64,000 nt of DNA from Halopolyspora algeriensis (GCF_003337235.1 NZ_QPJC01000003.1:37724-101723); one strand, 5' to 3'. Positions 17,608-29,956 are shown, counted from the first letter of the stretch. Numbers and translations are program-made. Notes: generated from the letters alone by a model not told the origin.

Positions 17608-18231
17608 TCAGTCGAACTGCGGCGCCTCGGTGCGGGAGCGCTTGAGCTCGAAGAAGTACGGGTACTCGGCCATCATCCGCGCGCCGTCGAAGAGCTTGCC
17701 CGCTTCCTCGCCGCGCGGGATCCGCGTGGTGATCGGCCCGAAGAAGGCCACCCCGTCGACGTGGATGGTCGGGGTGCCGACCTCGTCGCCGACCGGATCC
17801 ATTCCGGCGTGGTGGCTGGCCCGCAGCTCCTCGTCGTAATCCTCGCTGCTCGCGGCCTTGGCCAGCGATTCGGGCAGCCCGACCTCGGCCAGCGACTCGG
17901 CGATGACCTGGTCGAAGTCCCGATTGCCCGCGTTGTGAATCCGCGTGCCCATCGCCGTGTACAGCGGCGCGAGCACCTCGTCACCGTGGTGCTCGGCGGC
18001 GGCGATCGCCACCCGTACCGGCTTCCACGCCGCGGTCATCAGTTCCCGGTACTCCTCGGGCATGTCCCGGCCCTCGTTGAGCACGGACAGGCTCATCACC
18101 CGAAAGTGCAGGTCGATATCGCGGACCTGCTGCACCTCCAGGATCCAGCGCGACGAGACCCAGGCGAACGGGCAAACGGGGTCGAAGTAGAAATCGACCC
18201 TCGGGCGGGTCGTCTGGTCGGTAGCGGTCAT
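17608..18231 (-). CDS. DsbA-family mycothiol-nitroreductase-like protein with altered active site
   Basis: A 207-residue protein collinear with the mycothiol-dependent nitroreductase Rv2466c ([60 protein letters not shown]). In Rv2466c the active site is CPWC; here it reads CPFA, so the first Cys is kept and the resolving Cys is replaced by Ala. A monothiol mechanism, or loss of the nitroreductase reaction, is therefore likely. ATG at 18231. Located next to pepN, as in mycobacteria. Confidence 0.88.
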   Translation of the reverse strand: MTATDQTTRPRVDFYFDPVCPFAWVSSRWILEVQQVRDIDLHFRVMSLSVLNEGRDMPEEYRELMTAAWKPVRVAIAAAEHHGDEVLAPLYTAMGTRIHNAGNRDFDQVIAESLAEVGLPESLAKAASSEDYDEELRASHHAGMDPVGDEVGTPTIHVDGVAFFGPITTRIPRGEEAGKLFDGARMMAEYPYFFELKRSRTEAPQFD

Positions 18232-18477
18232 CTCGGAACTCTCCCTCGACATCGCCGGTCGGATGCGGCTGGTACGGAAACTGGGCGCCCTTCCCGGTAC
18301 AACCCGCGAACCGGTCCGTGTCTTCCCGATCATGCCGACACACCGATCGACTGCACCGCCCGGGCGCGCACACGGGTGGAGACGTGATTGGATGCCTGCA
18401 TCCCCCAATCGAACGCGACATTCCCGAACCGAACGCGCCGAAGAACCGGCAACGATCGACGATCAACGAGGTGATCC

Positions 18478-21060
<2,583 letters not shown>

Positions 21061-21071
21061 CGCGGCGGGGT

Positions 21072-21120
21072 TGTGGCACGTGAGCGGCTTTCCGAGGGAA
21101 ATCGACGCTCACGTGCCACA
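21072..21120 (+). terminator. Terminator of pepN
   Basis: A perfect 15-bp inverted repeat (21072-21086 with 21106-21120) with a 19-nt loop starting 12 bp after the pepN stop. No other feature is visible in the 185-bp gap before the convergent DUF5130 gene. Confidence 0.7.
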
Positions 21121-21245
21121 CCCGCATGGCCACTGCCCGTAAGCTGAAAGATCATCCGGGATCCGGCGAGCACGTACGAGAGGTACCGGCCCTTTCGGAA
21201 CGTCGGCCTGCTCTGGAAGCTGCCCCAGCAAGCCACGAGCACTGC

Positions 21246-21752
21246 TCAGTGGTGGCCGGACTCACCGCCGGGTCGGGTACCTGCGGCGTCCGAGAGCATC
21301 CGCAGCCCGCTGAGGAGACCCTCGATCAGGTTGCCCTCCTTGAACGAGGCCACCATGCTCATCACAGCCAGGTTGCAGCTCCGGTCCGAGACCCGGCGGT
21401 ACGCCTCTTCCCCGGTGACGATCTCGAGCGTGCGCTGGCCCGGTGACACCGCGATCAACACGCCCACACCGGCCCGGCCACCCAGGTTCGTGTGGAGCTG
21501 TTCGGCACGCTCCCGCGTCTGCTCTCCCAGATCACCGAGGTAGATGGCGAACTCCAGGCCGGTCGTGCGGCTGGACAGCGTGAGCGCCTCGTCCACGCGG
21601 GCGAGCTGGGCCGGGCTGAAGGGCAGTTTCGGACGATCGGGGTCGATTCGGCGAGCGATCGACAACCGGCCCGTGGCCATGACAGCCTCACCGGCCTCCA
21701 ATTCCTCCGAGCGCCCCTCGCCGGACGTTTCGGCGACCTCACCAGTTGCCAC
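21246..21752 (-). CDS. DUF5130/TPM-domain protein
   Basis: A 168-residue protein matching the DUF5130 family of actinobacteria (FSPAQLARVDEALTLSSRTTGLEFAIYLGDL, then a TPM-like VGVLIAVSPGQRTLEIVTG). The GTG start at 21752 is preceded by GGGAGG at good spacing. Function unknown. Its counterpart in M. tuberculosis (Rv2468c) also neighbours pepN. It overlaps the upstream small membrane protein gene by 14 nt, so the two are likely cotranscribed. Confidence 0.75.
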   Translation of the reverse strand: MATGEVAETSGEGRSEELEAGEAVMATGRLSIARRIDPDRPKLPFSPAQLARVDEALTLSSRTTGLEFAIYLGDLGEQTRERAEQLHTNLGGRAGVGVLIAVSPGQRTLEIVTGEEAYRRVSDRSCNLAVMSMVASFKEGNLIEGLLSGLRMLSDAAGTRPGGESGHH

Positions 21753-21990
21753 GTGCGCCTCCCCGAGCGGTGCTGAGCTGTGCGTCCGACGTGGTGCCCT
21801 CGTCCGCCGGCGGGCTGGTCGTGCTCACGCCCTCGGGGTCGGCCACCCAGAACACGGGATCGAAGTCCCACTCCTGGCCTGCGCGGTAGCGGTTACGTGC
21901 GAGCCTCGGCCACAGCACGAGGAGTGTGACCAGGCCATAAATGGCCGCAGGGGTCACCACCAAGACGAGCAGGATCTCCACGACAGTCAC
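21739..21990 (-). CDS. Small membrane protein upstream of DUF5130
   Basis: About 83 residues from GTG 21990: one membrane helix (VEILLVLVVTPAAIYGLVTLLVLWP), then a basic loop and YRAGQEWDFDPVFWVADPEG, a pattern common to small actinobacterial membrane proteins. An in-frame GTG at 22029 is an alternative start. Overlaps the DUF5130 gene by 14 nt. Confidence 0.6.
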   Translation of the reverse strand: MTVVEILLVLVVTPAAIYGLVTLLVLWPRLARNRYRAGQEWDFDPVFWVADPEGVSTTSPPADEGTTSDAQLSTARGGARGNW

Positions 21991-22370
21991 ACCGTGCACG
22001 GTATCCGATCGAGTTGCTCGGTCGGTCACGACCCGGGAGACAGCACAGCCGGCGTGCCGATTGTCGAAGCGCTGCTCGGCAACGCGCTCCGCCCCGTGTC
22101 AGCCACCCGATGCCCCTCCACCGTGAGTGACAAAGCCTCGCCATCCGACTCGCTGAACTACTCCACGTTACTAGTGTCCGTGATGCACATCACCTAAAAT
22201 AATCCCTCCAGGTGAGCCATCCCTCAGCAGAATCCCCCAGAAGAATGCTACCGACAGTCAACTTGGCGGATTGCTCCGGAAAGACTTCGACCCTAGTTTT
22301 TCACCTGTATGGATCTTGCGTATTCGACCAAAACATTTCAACCACGGTCCACGGAGACCGGAGGTGCACC
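21991..22370. other. Non-coding gap upstream of the 93-residue ORF
   Basis: About 380 bp, noticeably more AT-rich than its surroundings (22140-22340). It should hold divergent promoters for the DUF5130 unit and the small plus-strand ORF. No RNA gene or clear hairpin was recognised. Confidence 0.4.
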
Positions 22371-22652
22371 ATGACGATCCCCGAAACGGCTGAACGAGAC
22401 CGTGAAGCCACTCGTCCGGACTTGCACACGTTCGCCCGACAGGGTGTGCGTATCAGCAACCATCGTTCCCAACGCCCCCTCGACAGCAAGCGACGGGGAG
22501 TGCGCATCAGCAGTCACACAGCCGGCCCTCGCCCCGGCACACCGGCTTCGGTCCGCGGAGGGCAGGCCGACAGCCCGGGGCGGCGACCCGGCAATCCCCT
22601 GCACCTCGTCGCCACCTCCCGGGCGGTTCAGGCGACTGCTTCGCCCAGGTAA
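22371..22652 (+). CDS. Small hypothetical protein with internal repeat
   Basis: A 93-residue basic protein starting at ATG 22371 with an excellent ribosome-binding site (GGAGG, 6-nt spacing). It contains a duplicated heptad, GVRISNH and GVRISSH, 24 residues apart, in a Ser/Arg-rich low-complexity context. No family recognised. Its 3' end overlaps the convergent HNH gene by 25 bp. The good start signal and AT-rich promoter region support it as a gene. Confidence 0.5.
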   Translation: MTIPETAERDREATRPDLHTFARQGVRISNHRSQRPLDSKRRGVRISSHTAGPRPGTPASVRGGQADSPGRRPGNPLHLVATSRAVQATASPR

Positions 22653-23149
22653 GGCAGCCACAGCGGGTCGGCCTCGTGCACACCCGTGATGAGCCGCCAG
22701 TTCCTGCCGCGCGGAGCGCGCGGTGTTTCGGCCAATCGCCACCCCAGCTCGCGCAAGGTACGGTCGGCCTTACGACGGTTGCATTTGACGCAACACGCCA
22801 CGCAGTTCTCCCACGAGTGGGCACCTCCCCGGCTGCGGGGCACGACGTGATCGATCGTCTCGGCACGCATACCGCAATAGACACACCGATGGCTGTCACG
22901 CTGCATCAACGCCGAGCGGCTCAGTGGTACGCGACCCCGATAGGGCACCTGCACGAAAGTGCTCAACCGGATCACCGAGGGGACCTCGACACTGCTCGTG
23001 GCCGAGCGCAGCGTCAATCCCGCCGAATCACCGTGCACGATCTCGGCCTTGCCGCACACGACCAGCACGATGGCCCTGCGCAGTGGGAGCGCGGTGAGCG
23101 GCTCGAAGGTCGTATTGAGCAGGAGAACGCGCCGTTTGCGCCAGGCCAC
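22628..23149 (-). CDS. HNH endonuclease family protein
   Basis: An HNH protein of about 173 residues. RRVLLLNTTFEPLTALPLRRAI opens the conserved region; the nuclease core is CVYCGMRAETIDHVVPRSRGG with SWENCVACCVKCNRRKADR, giving two CxxC zinc pairs and the DH...N...H residues. It matches the gene (Rv2469c) found here in mycobacteria. The start is uncertain: GTG 23149 is the nearest, and GTG 23245 would add 32 residues. The target is unknown. Confidence 0.85.
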   Translation of the reverse strand: MAWRKRRVLLLNTTFEPLTALPLRRAIVLVVCGKAEIVHGDSAGLTLRSATSSVEVPSVIRLSTFVQVPYRGRVPLSRSALMQRDSHRCVYCGMRAETIDHVVPRSRGGAHSWENCVACCVKCNRRKADRTLRELGWRLAETPRAPRGRNWRLITGVHEADPLWLPYLGEAVA

Positions 23150-23516
23150 CCCGTGTGCGGATGCCTGCTCCGGGGCTGTCGCCCTGCTCGCGGATCCGTT
23201 TCCCCGGCCCTGCGGGCACCATGAGGCGCGCGGCGCCGACCCCACGGTAGCGCCGGGCGGAGTCGGTTTTCGGTCGGGCACTCGACCACCTCCACCGGTT
23301 ACCGGGCAATAGTCGAACACAAAACCCGCCCGGAACGCACGTGTGATCCGCATCGCATCGGTCGAAACGATCAAAAATCCTTCGAACGAATATCGAATAC
23401 GCGGCAAACGGCATCCGAACACGTGCCCGAATCCCACGATGCTCCTGCAACGGGGGAGGCAACGGAGACCGGGACGGAAACGCTCCACACGCGCACAACC
23501 CGTATCGTCGACGGGT
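23150..23516. other. Divergent intergenic region between the HNH and prolyl oligopeptidase genes
   Basis: A 367-bp gap (shorter if the HNH start is at 23245) with an AT-richer core around 23345-23400, the likely divergent promoter region. No hairpin or RNA gene recognised. Confidence 0.4.
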
Positions 23517-25634
23517 GTGAGCGACGTTCAATCCGGGCCCGTGTCCTACCCCGCCGCCGAACGCGAGGAGCTCGTGGAGCAACTCCACGGCCACCGCGTC
23601 GCCGATCCCTACCGGTGGCTCGAAGCCGCCGACGATCCCAGGACCGTTGCATGGTCGCAGGACCAGGACGAACTCGCTCGCCACCGGCTCGACGCGCTGC
23701 CGGGTCGAGCCGCGATCGCCGACCGGATGCGCTCGCTCATGGAGGCCGGTTCGGTTTCCGCGCCGGTGTGGCGCGCCGGGCGGGCTTTCTTCACGCGCCG
23801 CCGCCCGGAGCAGGAATTCCCGGTGCTCCACGTGCGTGACAAGGACGGCACCGAGCGTGTCCTGCTCGACGTCACCGAGCTCGATCCGTCCGGTCTGACC
23901 ACGCTGGACCGCTGGTCCGCGAGTCTGGAAGGCGACCGGCTCGCCTACCAGATCTCGTCGGGAGGCGACGAGGAATCCCTGCTCTACGTCCTCGACGTGC
24001 CGACAGGGCAGCTCGTCGAGGGGCCGATCGACCGGTGCCGGTACTCCCCGATCGCGTGGCTGCCGGGCGGCGACGAATTCTTTTACGTCCGCAGGCTGCC
24101 CCCCGAGTCGGTGCCCGAAGGGGAGGAGCAGTTCCACCGCAGGGTATGGCACCACCGGATCGGTGCCCACCCGGACGAGGACCTGCTCGTGCACGGCGAG
24201 GGCCTGCATCACACCTTCTTCTTCGACGCGAGCGTGTCGCGCGACGGGCACTGGTTGCTCATCCACGGCAGCCCCGGCACGGCCCGGCGCGACTCGGTGT
24301 GGATCGCCGATCTCACCCGCAACGATCCGGTGCCTCGCCTGCATCGGATTCTGGACACCTCCGAGGGGGTTCGCGCTTCCGCGTGGGTGGAGCGCGACGG
24401 GCGGATGTACGTGCAGACCACGCTGAACGCCACCCGCTGGCGACTGTGCGTGGCGAACCCGGAGCAACCCGACCCGGCGAACTGGACGGAACTGATCGCC
24501 GAGGACCCCGACGCCGTCCTGGAAGCCGCCCGCTGGTTCGATCCGGCCGACGGAGCGCCACGGCTGGCCGTGCTGCGGACACGCCATGCCGTCTCCGAAG
24601 TGACGCTGCACGACCCCGCCACCGGTGCCCGGACCGGCACGGTGCCGCTGCCGGGCACCGGCCAGGTGACCGCCCTGACGACGGTCGACGAGCACACCGA
24701 CACCGGACGCGATCGCCTGTGGATCGGCTGGACCGACTTCGCCACGCCGCCGTGCGTGCACTCCTACTCGCAGACCGATGGGGACACCACGCTCGTCGAG
24801 CAAGCCCCCGGCACGCAGGAGACGTCCCCGGTCCACACCCGCCAGGTCGCCTACACCTCCGCGGACGGCACCACGGTGCGGATGTTCGTCCTGAGTTCCA
24901 CGCCGGAGCCGGATGCACCCCGACCGGCCCTGATGACCGGCTACGGGGGGTTCTCCCTGCCGATGGAGCCCGGCTACTCCCCTTCGGCTCTGGCCTGGGT
25001 CGCCGCGGGCGGCGTCTGGGCGCTGCCGTGCCTGCGGGGCGGCGGCGAGGAAGGCGAGCAGTGGCACCGCGCGGGCATGCGCGAGAGCAAGCAGAACGTG
25101 TTCGACGATTTCCACGCCGCCGCCGAGCATCTCGCAACACACGGCTGGACCACTCCGGAGAAGCTCGCGATCACCGGTGGCTCCAACGGCGGGCTGCTGG
25201 TGGGGGCCGCACTGACGCAACGCCCCGAGCTGTACCGGGCGGCGGTGTGCTCGGCGCCCCTGCTCGACATGGTGCGCTACGAGCAGTTCCTGCTCGGGCG
25301 TCTCTGGAGCGAGGAGTACGGCTCGGCCGAGGACCCCGAGGAACTCGGGTGGCTGCTGTCCTACTCGCCGTATCACAACGTGCAGGAGCAGACCGCCTAC
25401 CCCTCGGTGCTGTTCACGATCTTCGAGTCCGACACCCGGGTCGACCCCAACCACGCCCGAAAGATGTGTGCCGCGCTCCAGCACGCGACGGCGTCCGCTC
25501 CGGAAGAACGTCCCGTACTGCTGCGCAGGGAAACCGAAGTGGGACATTCCGCTCGCTCGGTTTCACGTACGGTGGGATTGGCGACCGACCAACTCGCCTT
25601 TCTCGCGGAGGCGACGGGACTCCGATTCGAGTGA
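23517..25634 (+). CDS. Prolyl oligopeptidase (S9A family)
   Basis: A 705-residue serine peptidase. The N-terminal beta-propeller starts with DPYRWLE; the C-terminal hydrolase domain has ITGGSNGGLLVG (catalytic Ser), ESDTRVDPNHA (Asp) and EVGHSARS (His). GTG start at 23517 (VSDVQSG); no signal peptide, so cytoplasmic. Cleaves short proline-containing peptides; the S9A-type HGHRVADPYRWLE opening separates it from acylaminoacyl peptidases. Confidence 0.92.
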   Translation: MSDVQSGPVSYPAAEREELVEQLHGHRVADPYRWLEAADDPRTVAWSQDQDELARHRLDALPGRAAIADRMRSLMEAGSVSAPVWRAGRAFFTRRRPEQEFPVLHVRDKDGTERVLLDVTELDPSGLTTLDRWSASLEGDRLAYQISSGGDEESLLYVLDVPTGQLVEGPIDRCRYSPIAWLPGGDEFFYVRRLPPESVPEGEEQFHRRVWHHRIGAHPDEDLLVHGEGLHHTFFFDASVSRDGHWLLIHGSPGTARRDSVWIADLTRNDPVPRLHRILDTSEGVRASAWVERDGRMYVQTTLNATRWRLCVANPEQPDPANWTELIAEDPDAVLEAARWFDPADGAPRLAVLRTRHAVSEVTLHDPATGARTGTVPLPGTGQVTALTTVDEHTDTGRDRLWIGWTDFATPPCVHSYSQTDGDTTLVEQAPGTQETSPVHTRQVAYTSADGTTVRMFVLSSTPEPDAPRPALMTGYGGFSLPMEPGYSPSALAWVAAGGVWALPCLRGGGEEGEQWHRAGMRESKQNVFDDFHAAAEHLATHGWTTPEKLAITGGSNGGLLVGAALTQRPELYRAAVCSAPLLDMVRYEQFLLGRLWSEEYGSAEDPEELGWLLSYSPYHNVQEQTAYPSVLFTIFESDTRVDPNHARKMCAALQHATASAPEERPVLLRRETEVGHSARSVSRTVGLATDQLAFLAEATGLRFE

Positions 25635-25796
25635 CTCCCTCCGCGACCGGTACCGATCCCCCGGTCGGCACCGGTGGTTTCGTGGGCGGCGGGGCGTTCA
25701 CGAAGCACAGGCGAGCGGCACGGGCCACCCCACGAGCGTCGACCGTGCCCCGGTCCACGCCCAACCCCCGAAATACCGCCATGGAGCCCCGAACCC

Positions 25797-26774
25797 ATGA
25801 CCACGTCCCTGCTGTCCCAACCCCGGTGCGACGGCGAAAGCCGGTTGTGCCGCTGGATCTCCCACGTGACCGGTAACGACTGGCTGGCGGTCTACTCCGA
25901 CATGCTGATCGCCAAGCCGCTGCAGATCCTCGTGATCCTGCTCGTGGCCCTGCTGCTGCGGTGGCTCGTACACCGCACGATCACCCGGCTGACCCGGGGC
26001 AACGGCAAACCGCCGAAGCTGTTGCAGCCGCTGCGGGAACGCCAGGGGGAAGGGCTGTCCGGCGAGACGCTGGCGGAGCGGCGCAGTCAGCGCGCGAGGA
26101 CGATCGGCTCGGTGCTGAAGTCGGTGGCCTCGTTCGTCATCTTCGGCTTCGCCCTGGTGTATGCCCTGAAGGTGCTGGGCGTGGAACTCGGGCCGCTGAT
26201 CGCCTCGGCGGGCGTGGTCGGTGTCGCCCTCGGTTTCGGTGCGCAGAACCTGGTGCGCGACTTCCTGTCCGGCGTCTTCATGATGCTCGAGGATCAATAC
26301 GGGGTCGGCGACTGGGTGGATCTCGGTGAGGCCACCGGTACGGTGGAAACCGTCGGTCTGCGTGTGACGACGCTGCGCGACGTCAACGGCACTGTCTGGT
26401 ATGTCCGCAACGGGGAGATCCTGCGTGTCGGCAACTCGAGCCAGGGCTTCGCGATCGCGGTGGTGGACCTGCCGATCGCACACACCAGTGACGTGAAGAA
26501 AGCGCAGGAAGTGGCGGCGACCGTCGCCGCCGAGGCCTCGAACCGTGAGCCGCTGACCTCGGAGGTTCTGGAAGTGCCGGAAATGCTCGGCATCAACCAG
26601 ATCACCGCCGATACGATCACGCTGCGATTGACGGCCAAGGTTCGTCCCGGCCAGCAGTGGTCGGTGCAACGCAGGTTGCATGCCGAGATCAAGCGTGCCT
26701 ATGACGAGGAGAACATCAAACCGCCTTATCCGGCCGGTCGCGTGATGCCACACTCGGACGGGTACCAGTCATAA
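25797..26774 (+). CDS. MscS-family mechanosensitive channel
   Basis: A 325-residue small-conductance mechanosensitive channel. Membrane helices around 40-62, 105-127 and the pore helix [24 protein letters not shown], followed by the beta domain ([20 protein letters not shown]) and the C-terminal alpha/beta domain. ATG at 25797. Gates on membrane tension to release solutes under hypo-osmotic shock. Only 16 bp separate it from the globin gene, so the two may form an operon. Confidence 0.92.
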   Translation: MTTSLLSQPRCDGESRLCRWISHVTGNDWLAVYSDMLIAKPLQILVILLVALLLRWLVHRTITRLTRGNGKPPKLLQPLRERQGEGLSGETLAERRSQRARTIGSVLKSVASFVIFGFALVYALKVLGVELGPLIASAGVVGVALGFGAQNLVRDFLSGVFMMLEDQYGVGDWVDLGEATGTVETVGLRVTTLRDVNGTVWYVRNGEILRVGNSSQGFAIAVVDLPIAHTSDVKKAQEVAATVAAEASNREPLTSEVLEVPEMLGINQITADTITLRLTAKVRPGQQWSVQRRLHAEIKRAYDEENIKPPYPAGRVMPHSDGYQS

Positions 26775-26790
26775 CGCTCAGGGAGGGCGC

Positions 26791-27177
26791 GTGAGCACTC
26801 CGGAAAAAACCTTCTACGAGCAGGTCGGCGGGGAAGCCACCTTCCATCGCATCGTGGCGCGCTTCTACGCGGAGGTGGCCAAGGACGAACTGCTGCGCCC
26901 CATGTATCCGGAGGAAGATCTCAGCGGTGCCGAAGAGCGGCTGCGACTGTTCCTGATGCAGTACTGGGGCGGGCCGCACACCTACTCCGATCGCCGGGGG
27001 CACCCGCGGCTGCGGATGCGGCACGCACCGTTCAAGATCGGGATCACGGAGCGGGATGCCTGGTTGCGCTGCATGCGCATCGCGCTCGACGAGGTCGAGC
27101 TCAGCCCCGAGCATCGCGAGCAACTCTGGCAGTATTTCGAAATGGCCGCGCACGGCATGGTCAACTCCTGGTTCTGA
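26791..27177 (+). CDS. glbO: Group II truncated haemoglobin
   Basis: A 128-residue TrHbO-type globin. [22 protein letters not shown] opens the fold; [19 protein letters not shown] and [14 protein letters not shown] (proximal-His region) are characteristic of group II. GTG start at 26791 with GGAGGG 5 nt before it. Binds O2 or NO; in mycobacteria GlbO is implicated in oxygen metabolism and stress. The position beside an aglA-like gene matches mycobacterial synteny. Confidence 0.93.
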   Translation: MSTPEKTFYEQVGGEATFHRIVARFYAEVAKDELLRPMYPEEDLSGAEERLRLFLMQYWGGPHTYSDRRGHPRLRMRHAPFKIGITERDAWLRCMRIALDEVELSPEHREQLWQYFEMAAHGMVNSWF

Positions 27178-27291
27178 CAAGGCCGGTGGTCGTCACCTCG
27201 CCGATTGCCAAGTGCCGCACGAACTGCCAAGCTCCGATCATGTCCGGCGGCAGAACCGCCGCACCGATGTCCGACACCAGGATGAACAATC

Positions 27292-28566
27292 GTGCCTCGC
27301 TCTGCCGATCACTCACCCGCACCGCCCGGTGCCGATCACTCGTCCGTATCGCCCGACACGCGGCCATGGTGGTATGACGCGCTCTTCTACGGGGTCGACC
27401 TCCCCTTCTTCGCCGACTCGGATGCCGACGGGATCGGCGATCTCGACGGTGTCCGCAGCAGGGTGGGCTACCTCGAACTGCTCGGCGTCGACGCGCTCTG
27501 GCTGACCGGAGTGCCGATGACCGGTGCCGGTCCCACGATCACCGACCCCGGCGAAGCGGCGACGGTGCTCGAAGCCTTCGAGCTGCTGGCTGCCGAGACG
27601 CACGACTGCGGCCTGCGCCTGGCGCTCGATGTGGGTGCCGATCTCACCCGGCTCGACGATCCCCGTGAGCAAGAAGAGCTGGCGGAGACGCTGCGATTCT
27701 GGATCGGCCGTGGCGTGGACGGGTTTCGCATCGCCTCGACAGCTCCCCGCAGCACGATTCGTACCGACTCCCGGACCGGAGACGTGATACGCGCGGCGGA
27801 CCGGATGGTCCGTTCCGTGATCGACGAGCATCCGGGACGGATCATGAGCGCGCTCACCTCGGATCCGCACGGGCACGGATGGCACCTGAGCTTCGATCAG
27901 CATCTCGCCGATGCCGCATTCGACGCCGAGGAGTTCCGGGAAGCCATCACGCAGGGCATGCTCCTCGTCGACAAGCGTTCCACGCAGCCTGCCTGGATGA
28001 GCGCCGGGCGGTGGCAGCTCCGCCCGGTGACGCGCTACGGCGGTGGTGAACTCGGGCACGCCCGCGCCCGCGCGATGGCGCTGCTCGTTCTCGCTCTGCC
28101 CGGCATGGTCTGCCTCGACAGCGGTGAGGAACTCGGGCTTCCCGAGCTCGCCCCGTCCGAGTCCGCTCCGGGCAGCGGGAACCTCCGGAACGGTCGTGCT
28201 CCCATGCCGTGGGAGGGATCGGGGCCGACCTTCGGATTCACCAGCACCGCCTGGCCCGGCGTATCGCCGGACTGGGCCCATCTCACCGTCGAAGCCCAAC
28301 TCGAAGACGCCACGTCGACACTCTCGCTCTACCGTGAAGCACTCGACATCCGGCGTACCCACGATGCCTTCCACGGCACCACCATCGAGTGGTACGGCGC
28401 CCCTCCGGGCTGCCTCGCCTTCCGGCGTGGCAGCACCGGTCTCACCTGTGCGATCAACACGTCCGGTAGCCCGGTCCCTCTCCCCCCGGGGGAGTTGCTG
28501 CTGGCCAGCGCACCGCTCACCGGCAGTGGCGAACTTCCCGCCGATACCGCCGTGTGGTTGGCCTGA
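27292..28566 (+). CDS. GH13-like protein, catalytic residues lost (paralogue 1)
   Basis: A 424-residue protein with the fold signatures of GH13 alpha-glucosidases (WWYDALFYGVDLPFFADSDADGIGDLDGV, YLELLGVDALWLTG, RPVTRYGGG). Where active enzymes have GFRIDxA, this one has GFRIASTA, so the nucleophile Asp is Ala. The acid/base Glu region reads RIMSALTSD, and the NHD of region IV is replaced (AGRWQLRPVTRY). Region I lacks the NH pair. It is therefore probably not a hydrolase; a carbohydrate-binding or scaffold role is possible. It occupies the aglA (Rv2471) position. Confidence 0.85.
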   Translation: MPRSADHSPAPPGADHSSVSPDTRPWWYDALFYGVDLPFFADSDADGIGDLDGVRSRVGYLELLGVDALWLTGVPMTGAGPTITDPGEAATVLEAFELLAAETHDCGLRLALDVGADLTRLDDPREQEELAETLRFWIGRGVDGFRIASTAPRSTIRTDSRTGDVIRAADRMVRSVIDEHPGRIMSALTSDPHGHGWHLSFDQHLADAAFDAEEFREAITQGMLLVDKRSTQPAWMSAGRWQLRPVTRYGGGELGHARARAMALLVLALPGMVCLDSGEELGLPELAPSESAPGSGNLRNGRAPMPWEGSGPTFGFTSTAWPGVSPDWAHLTVEAQLEDATSTLSLYREALDIRRTHDAFHGTTIEWYGAPPGCLAFRRGSTGLTCAINTSGSPVPLPPGELLLASAPLTGSGELPADTAVWLA

Positions 28567-28680
28567 CCCCGGCCGGACAACACAGCACCACGATTCCTGT
28601 CGGCGGGCTGCTCACGGAGACCGTCCATCAATACGGTGCGCAGTCCCGCCAACACCTTCCGCAATGGCAGGATGATCACT

Positions 28681-29928
28681 GTGCGAGATATCTCCGACAC
28701 AGCGCGTGCGCGCACCGGACCGCGAGCATGGTGGTCGGACGCTGTCATTTACCGGGTCGATGTCCGCGCATTCGACGATTCCGACGGTGACGGGGTCGGC
28801 GATCTGAACGGTGTCCGGGAACGGCTCGGGTATCTGGAACTTCTCGGCGTCGACGCCGTCTGGATGACCGGTGTCCTCGCCGGTCCCGTGGGCAAACCGG
28901 GCCAAGCCCGCGAGGTGGATCCGATACTGGGCGATCTCACCTCCTTCGACAGGCTCGTGGCCGAGACACACGCATCGGGTTTGCGGGTGGCGATCGACAT
29001 CGCCGTCACCCGCCACAGCGCCGAACAACCCGAAGTCCACGAGGAGTTGGAGCGGACATTGCGGTTCTGGATGGACCGCGGCGTCGACGGTTTCCGCCTC
29101 GGTGCCGCCCCTGGGATGGCGCATCCGGCCGACGACGCCACCCATCGGATCCTCCGGACGGCACGGGCCGTGGTCGGCGAGTCCCCGCAGCGGCTGATCG
29201 GCGCACTCGTCCGGGAGTGGTCCACCTCGCTCGGGAATCTGGAAGCGCTGGACGTGGGCCTCGATCTCGGCTTCTGCGCCGTGCGGTTCCAGGCCGATGC
29301 GATCCGTGCCACCGTCGAACGGGTCCGGTCCGCTGCCGAGCAGGTCGGTGCCGTACCGGTGTGGGGCCTGGCCGACTGGGACCACCCGCGCCCGGTCACG
29401 CGTCTCGGCGGGAACACCACCGGGCTCGCGCGTGCCCGAGCGATGGCGCTGGTGCAGTGCGCCCTTCCCGGCGTGATCGGTGTGGACAACGGCAACGAGC
29501 TCGGTCTGCCCGAGAGCGCCTCGCAGGACGGGATGATCGCCAAATCGATCCGTGCCCCGATCCCGTGGGAAGGGGCGCACGCCCCCTTCGGTTTCTCCGA
29601 CGCCCCGGGAAACTGGTCGCCGATTCCGGACGAGTGGTCGGAACTCACCGTGGAAGCGCAACTGGCGAACCCGGCCTCGACGCTGTCGCTGTACCGGGAG
29701 GCGCTGCGTATCCGGCACAACCATCCGGCGTTCTCCGGTGACCGTGTCGAGTGGTACGGCGCGCCGGAAGGGTGCCTGGCCTTCCGGCGCAGCGGCGGCA
29801 ACCTGGTGTGCGCCTTGAACACCGCACCGACCCCCGTACCGATGCCGCCCGGTGCGGTGCTGCTGTCCAGCCGACCCCTGGACAGCGAGCAACTTCTGCC
29901 CGTCGACACCGCCGTGTGGCTGGTATGA
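28681..29928 (+). CDS. GH13-like protein, catalytic residues lost (paralogue 2)
   Basis: A 415-residue paralogue of the preceding gene, starting at GTG 28681 (AGG 9 nt upstream; ATG 28672 is also possible). The fold motifs are kept (DGDGVGDLNGVRERLGYLELLGVDAVWMTG). The nucleophile position reads GFRLGAAP (Asp to Gly) and the acid/base region is LIGALVREW. Region IV is ADWDHPRPVTR, where the stabilising Asp may survive but the preceding His is Trp. Separated from paralogue 1 by 114 bp. Tandem duplication and shared decay suggest that the pair is maintained for a non-catalytic function. Confidence 0.82.
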   Translation: MRDISDTARARTGPRAWWSDAVIYRVDVRAFDDSDGDGVGDLNGVRERLGYLELLGVDAVWMTGVLAGPVGKPGQAREVDPILGDLTSFDRLVAETHASGLRVAIDIAVTRHSAEQPEVHEELERTLRFWMDRGVDGFRLGAAPGMAHPADDATHRILRTARAVVGESPQRLIGALVREWSTSLGNLEALDVGLDLGFCAVRFQADAIRATVERVRSAAEQVGAVPVWGLADWDHPRPVTRLGGNTTGLARARAMALVQCALPGVIGVDNGNELGLPESASQDGMIAKSIRAPIPWEGAHAPFGFSDAPGNWSPIPDEWSELTVEAQLANPASTLSLYREALRIRHNHPAFSGDRVEWYGAPEGCLAFRRSGGNLVCALNTAPTPVPMPPGAVLLSSRPLDSEQLLPVDTAVWLV

Positions 29929-29929
29929 G

Positions 29930-29956
29930 GGGTGCTTCTGCGCAAAGCACTCCTAA
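29930..29956. terminator. Hairpin between convergent genes
   Basis: An imperfect 9-bp stem (GGGGTGCTT with AAGCACTCC, one G-T pair), 6-nt or longer loop, right after the paralogue 2 stop and before the convergent gene. Possibly a two-way terminator. Confidence 0.4.
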
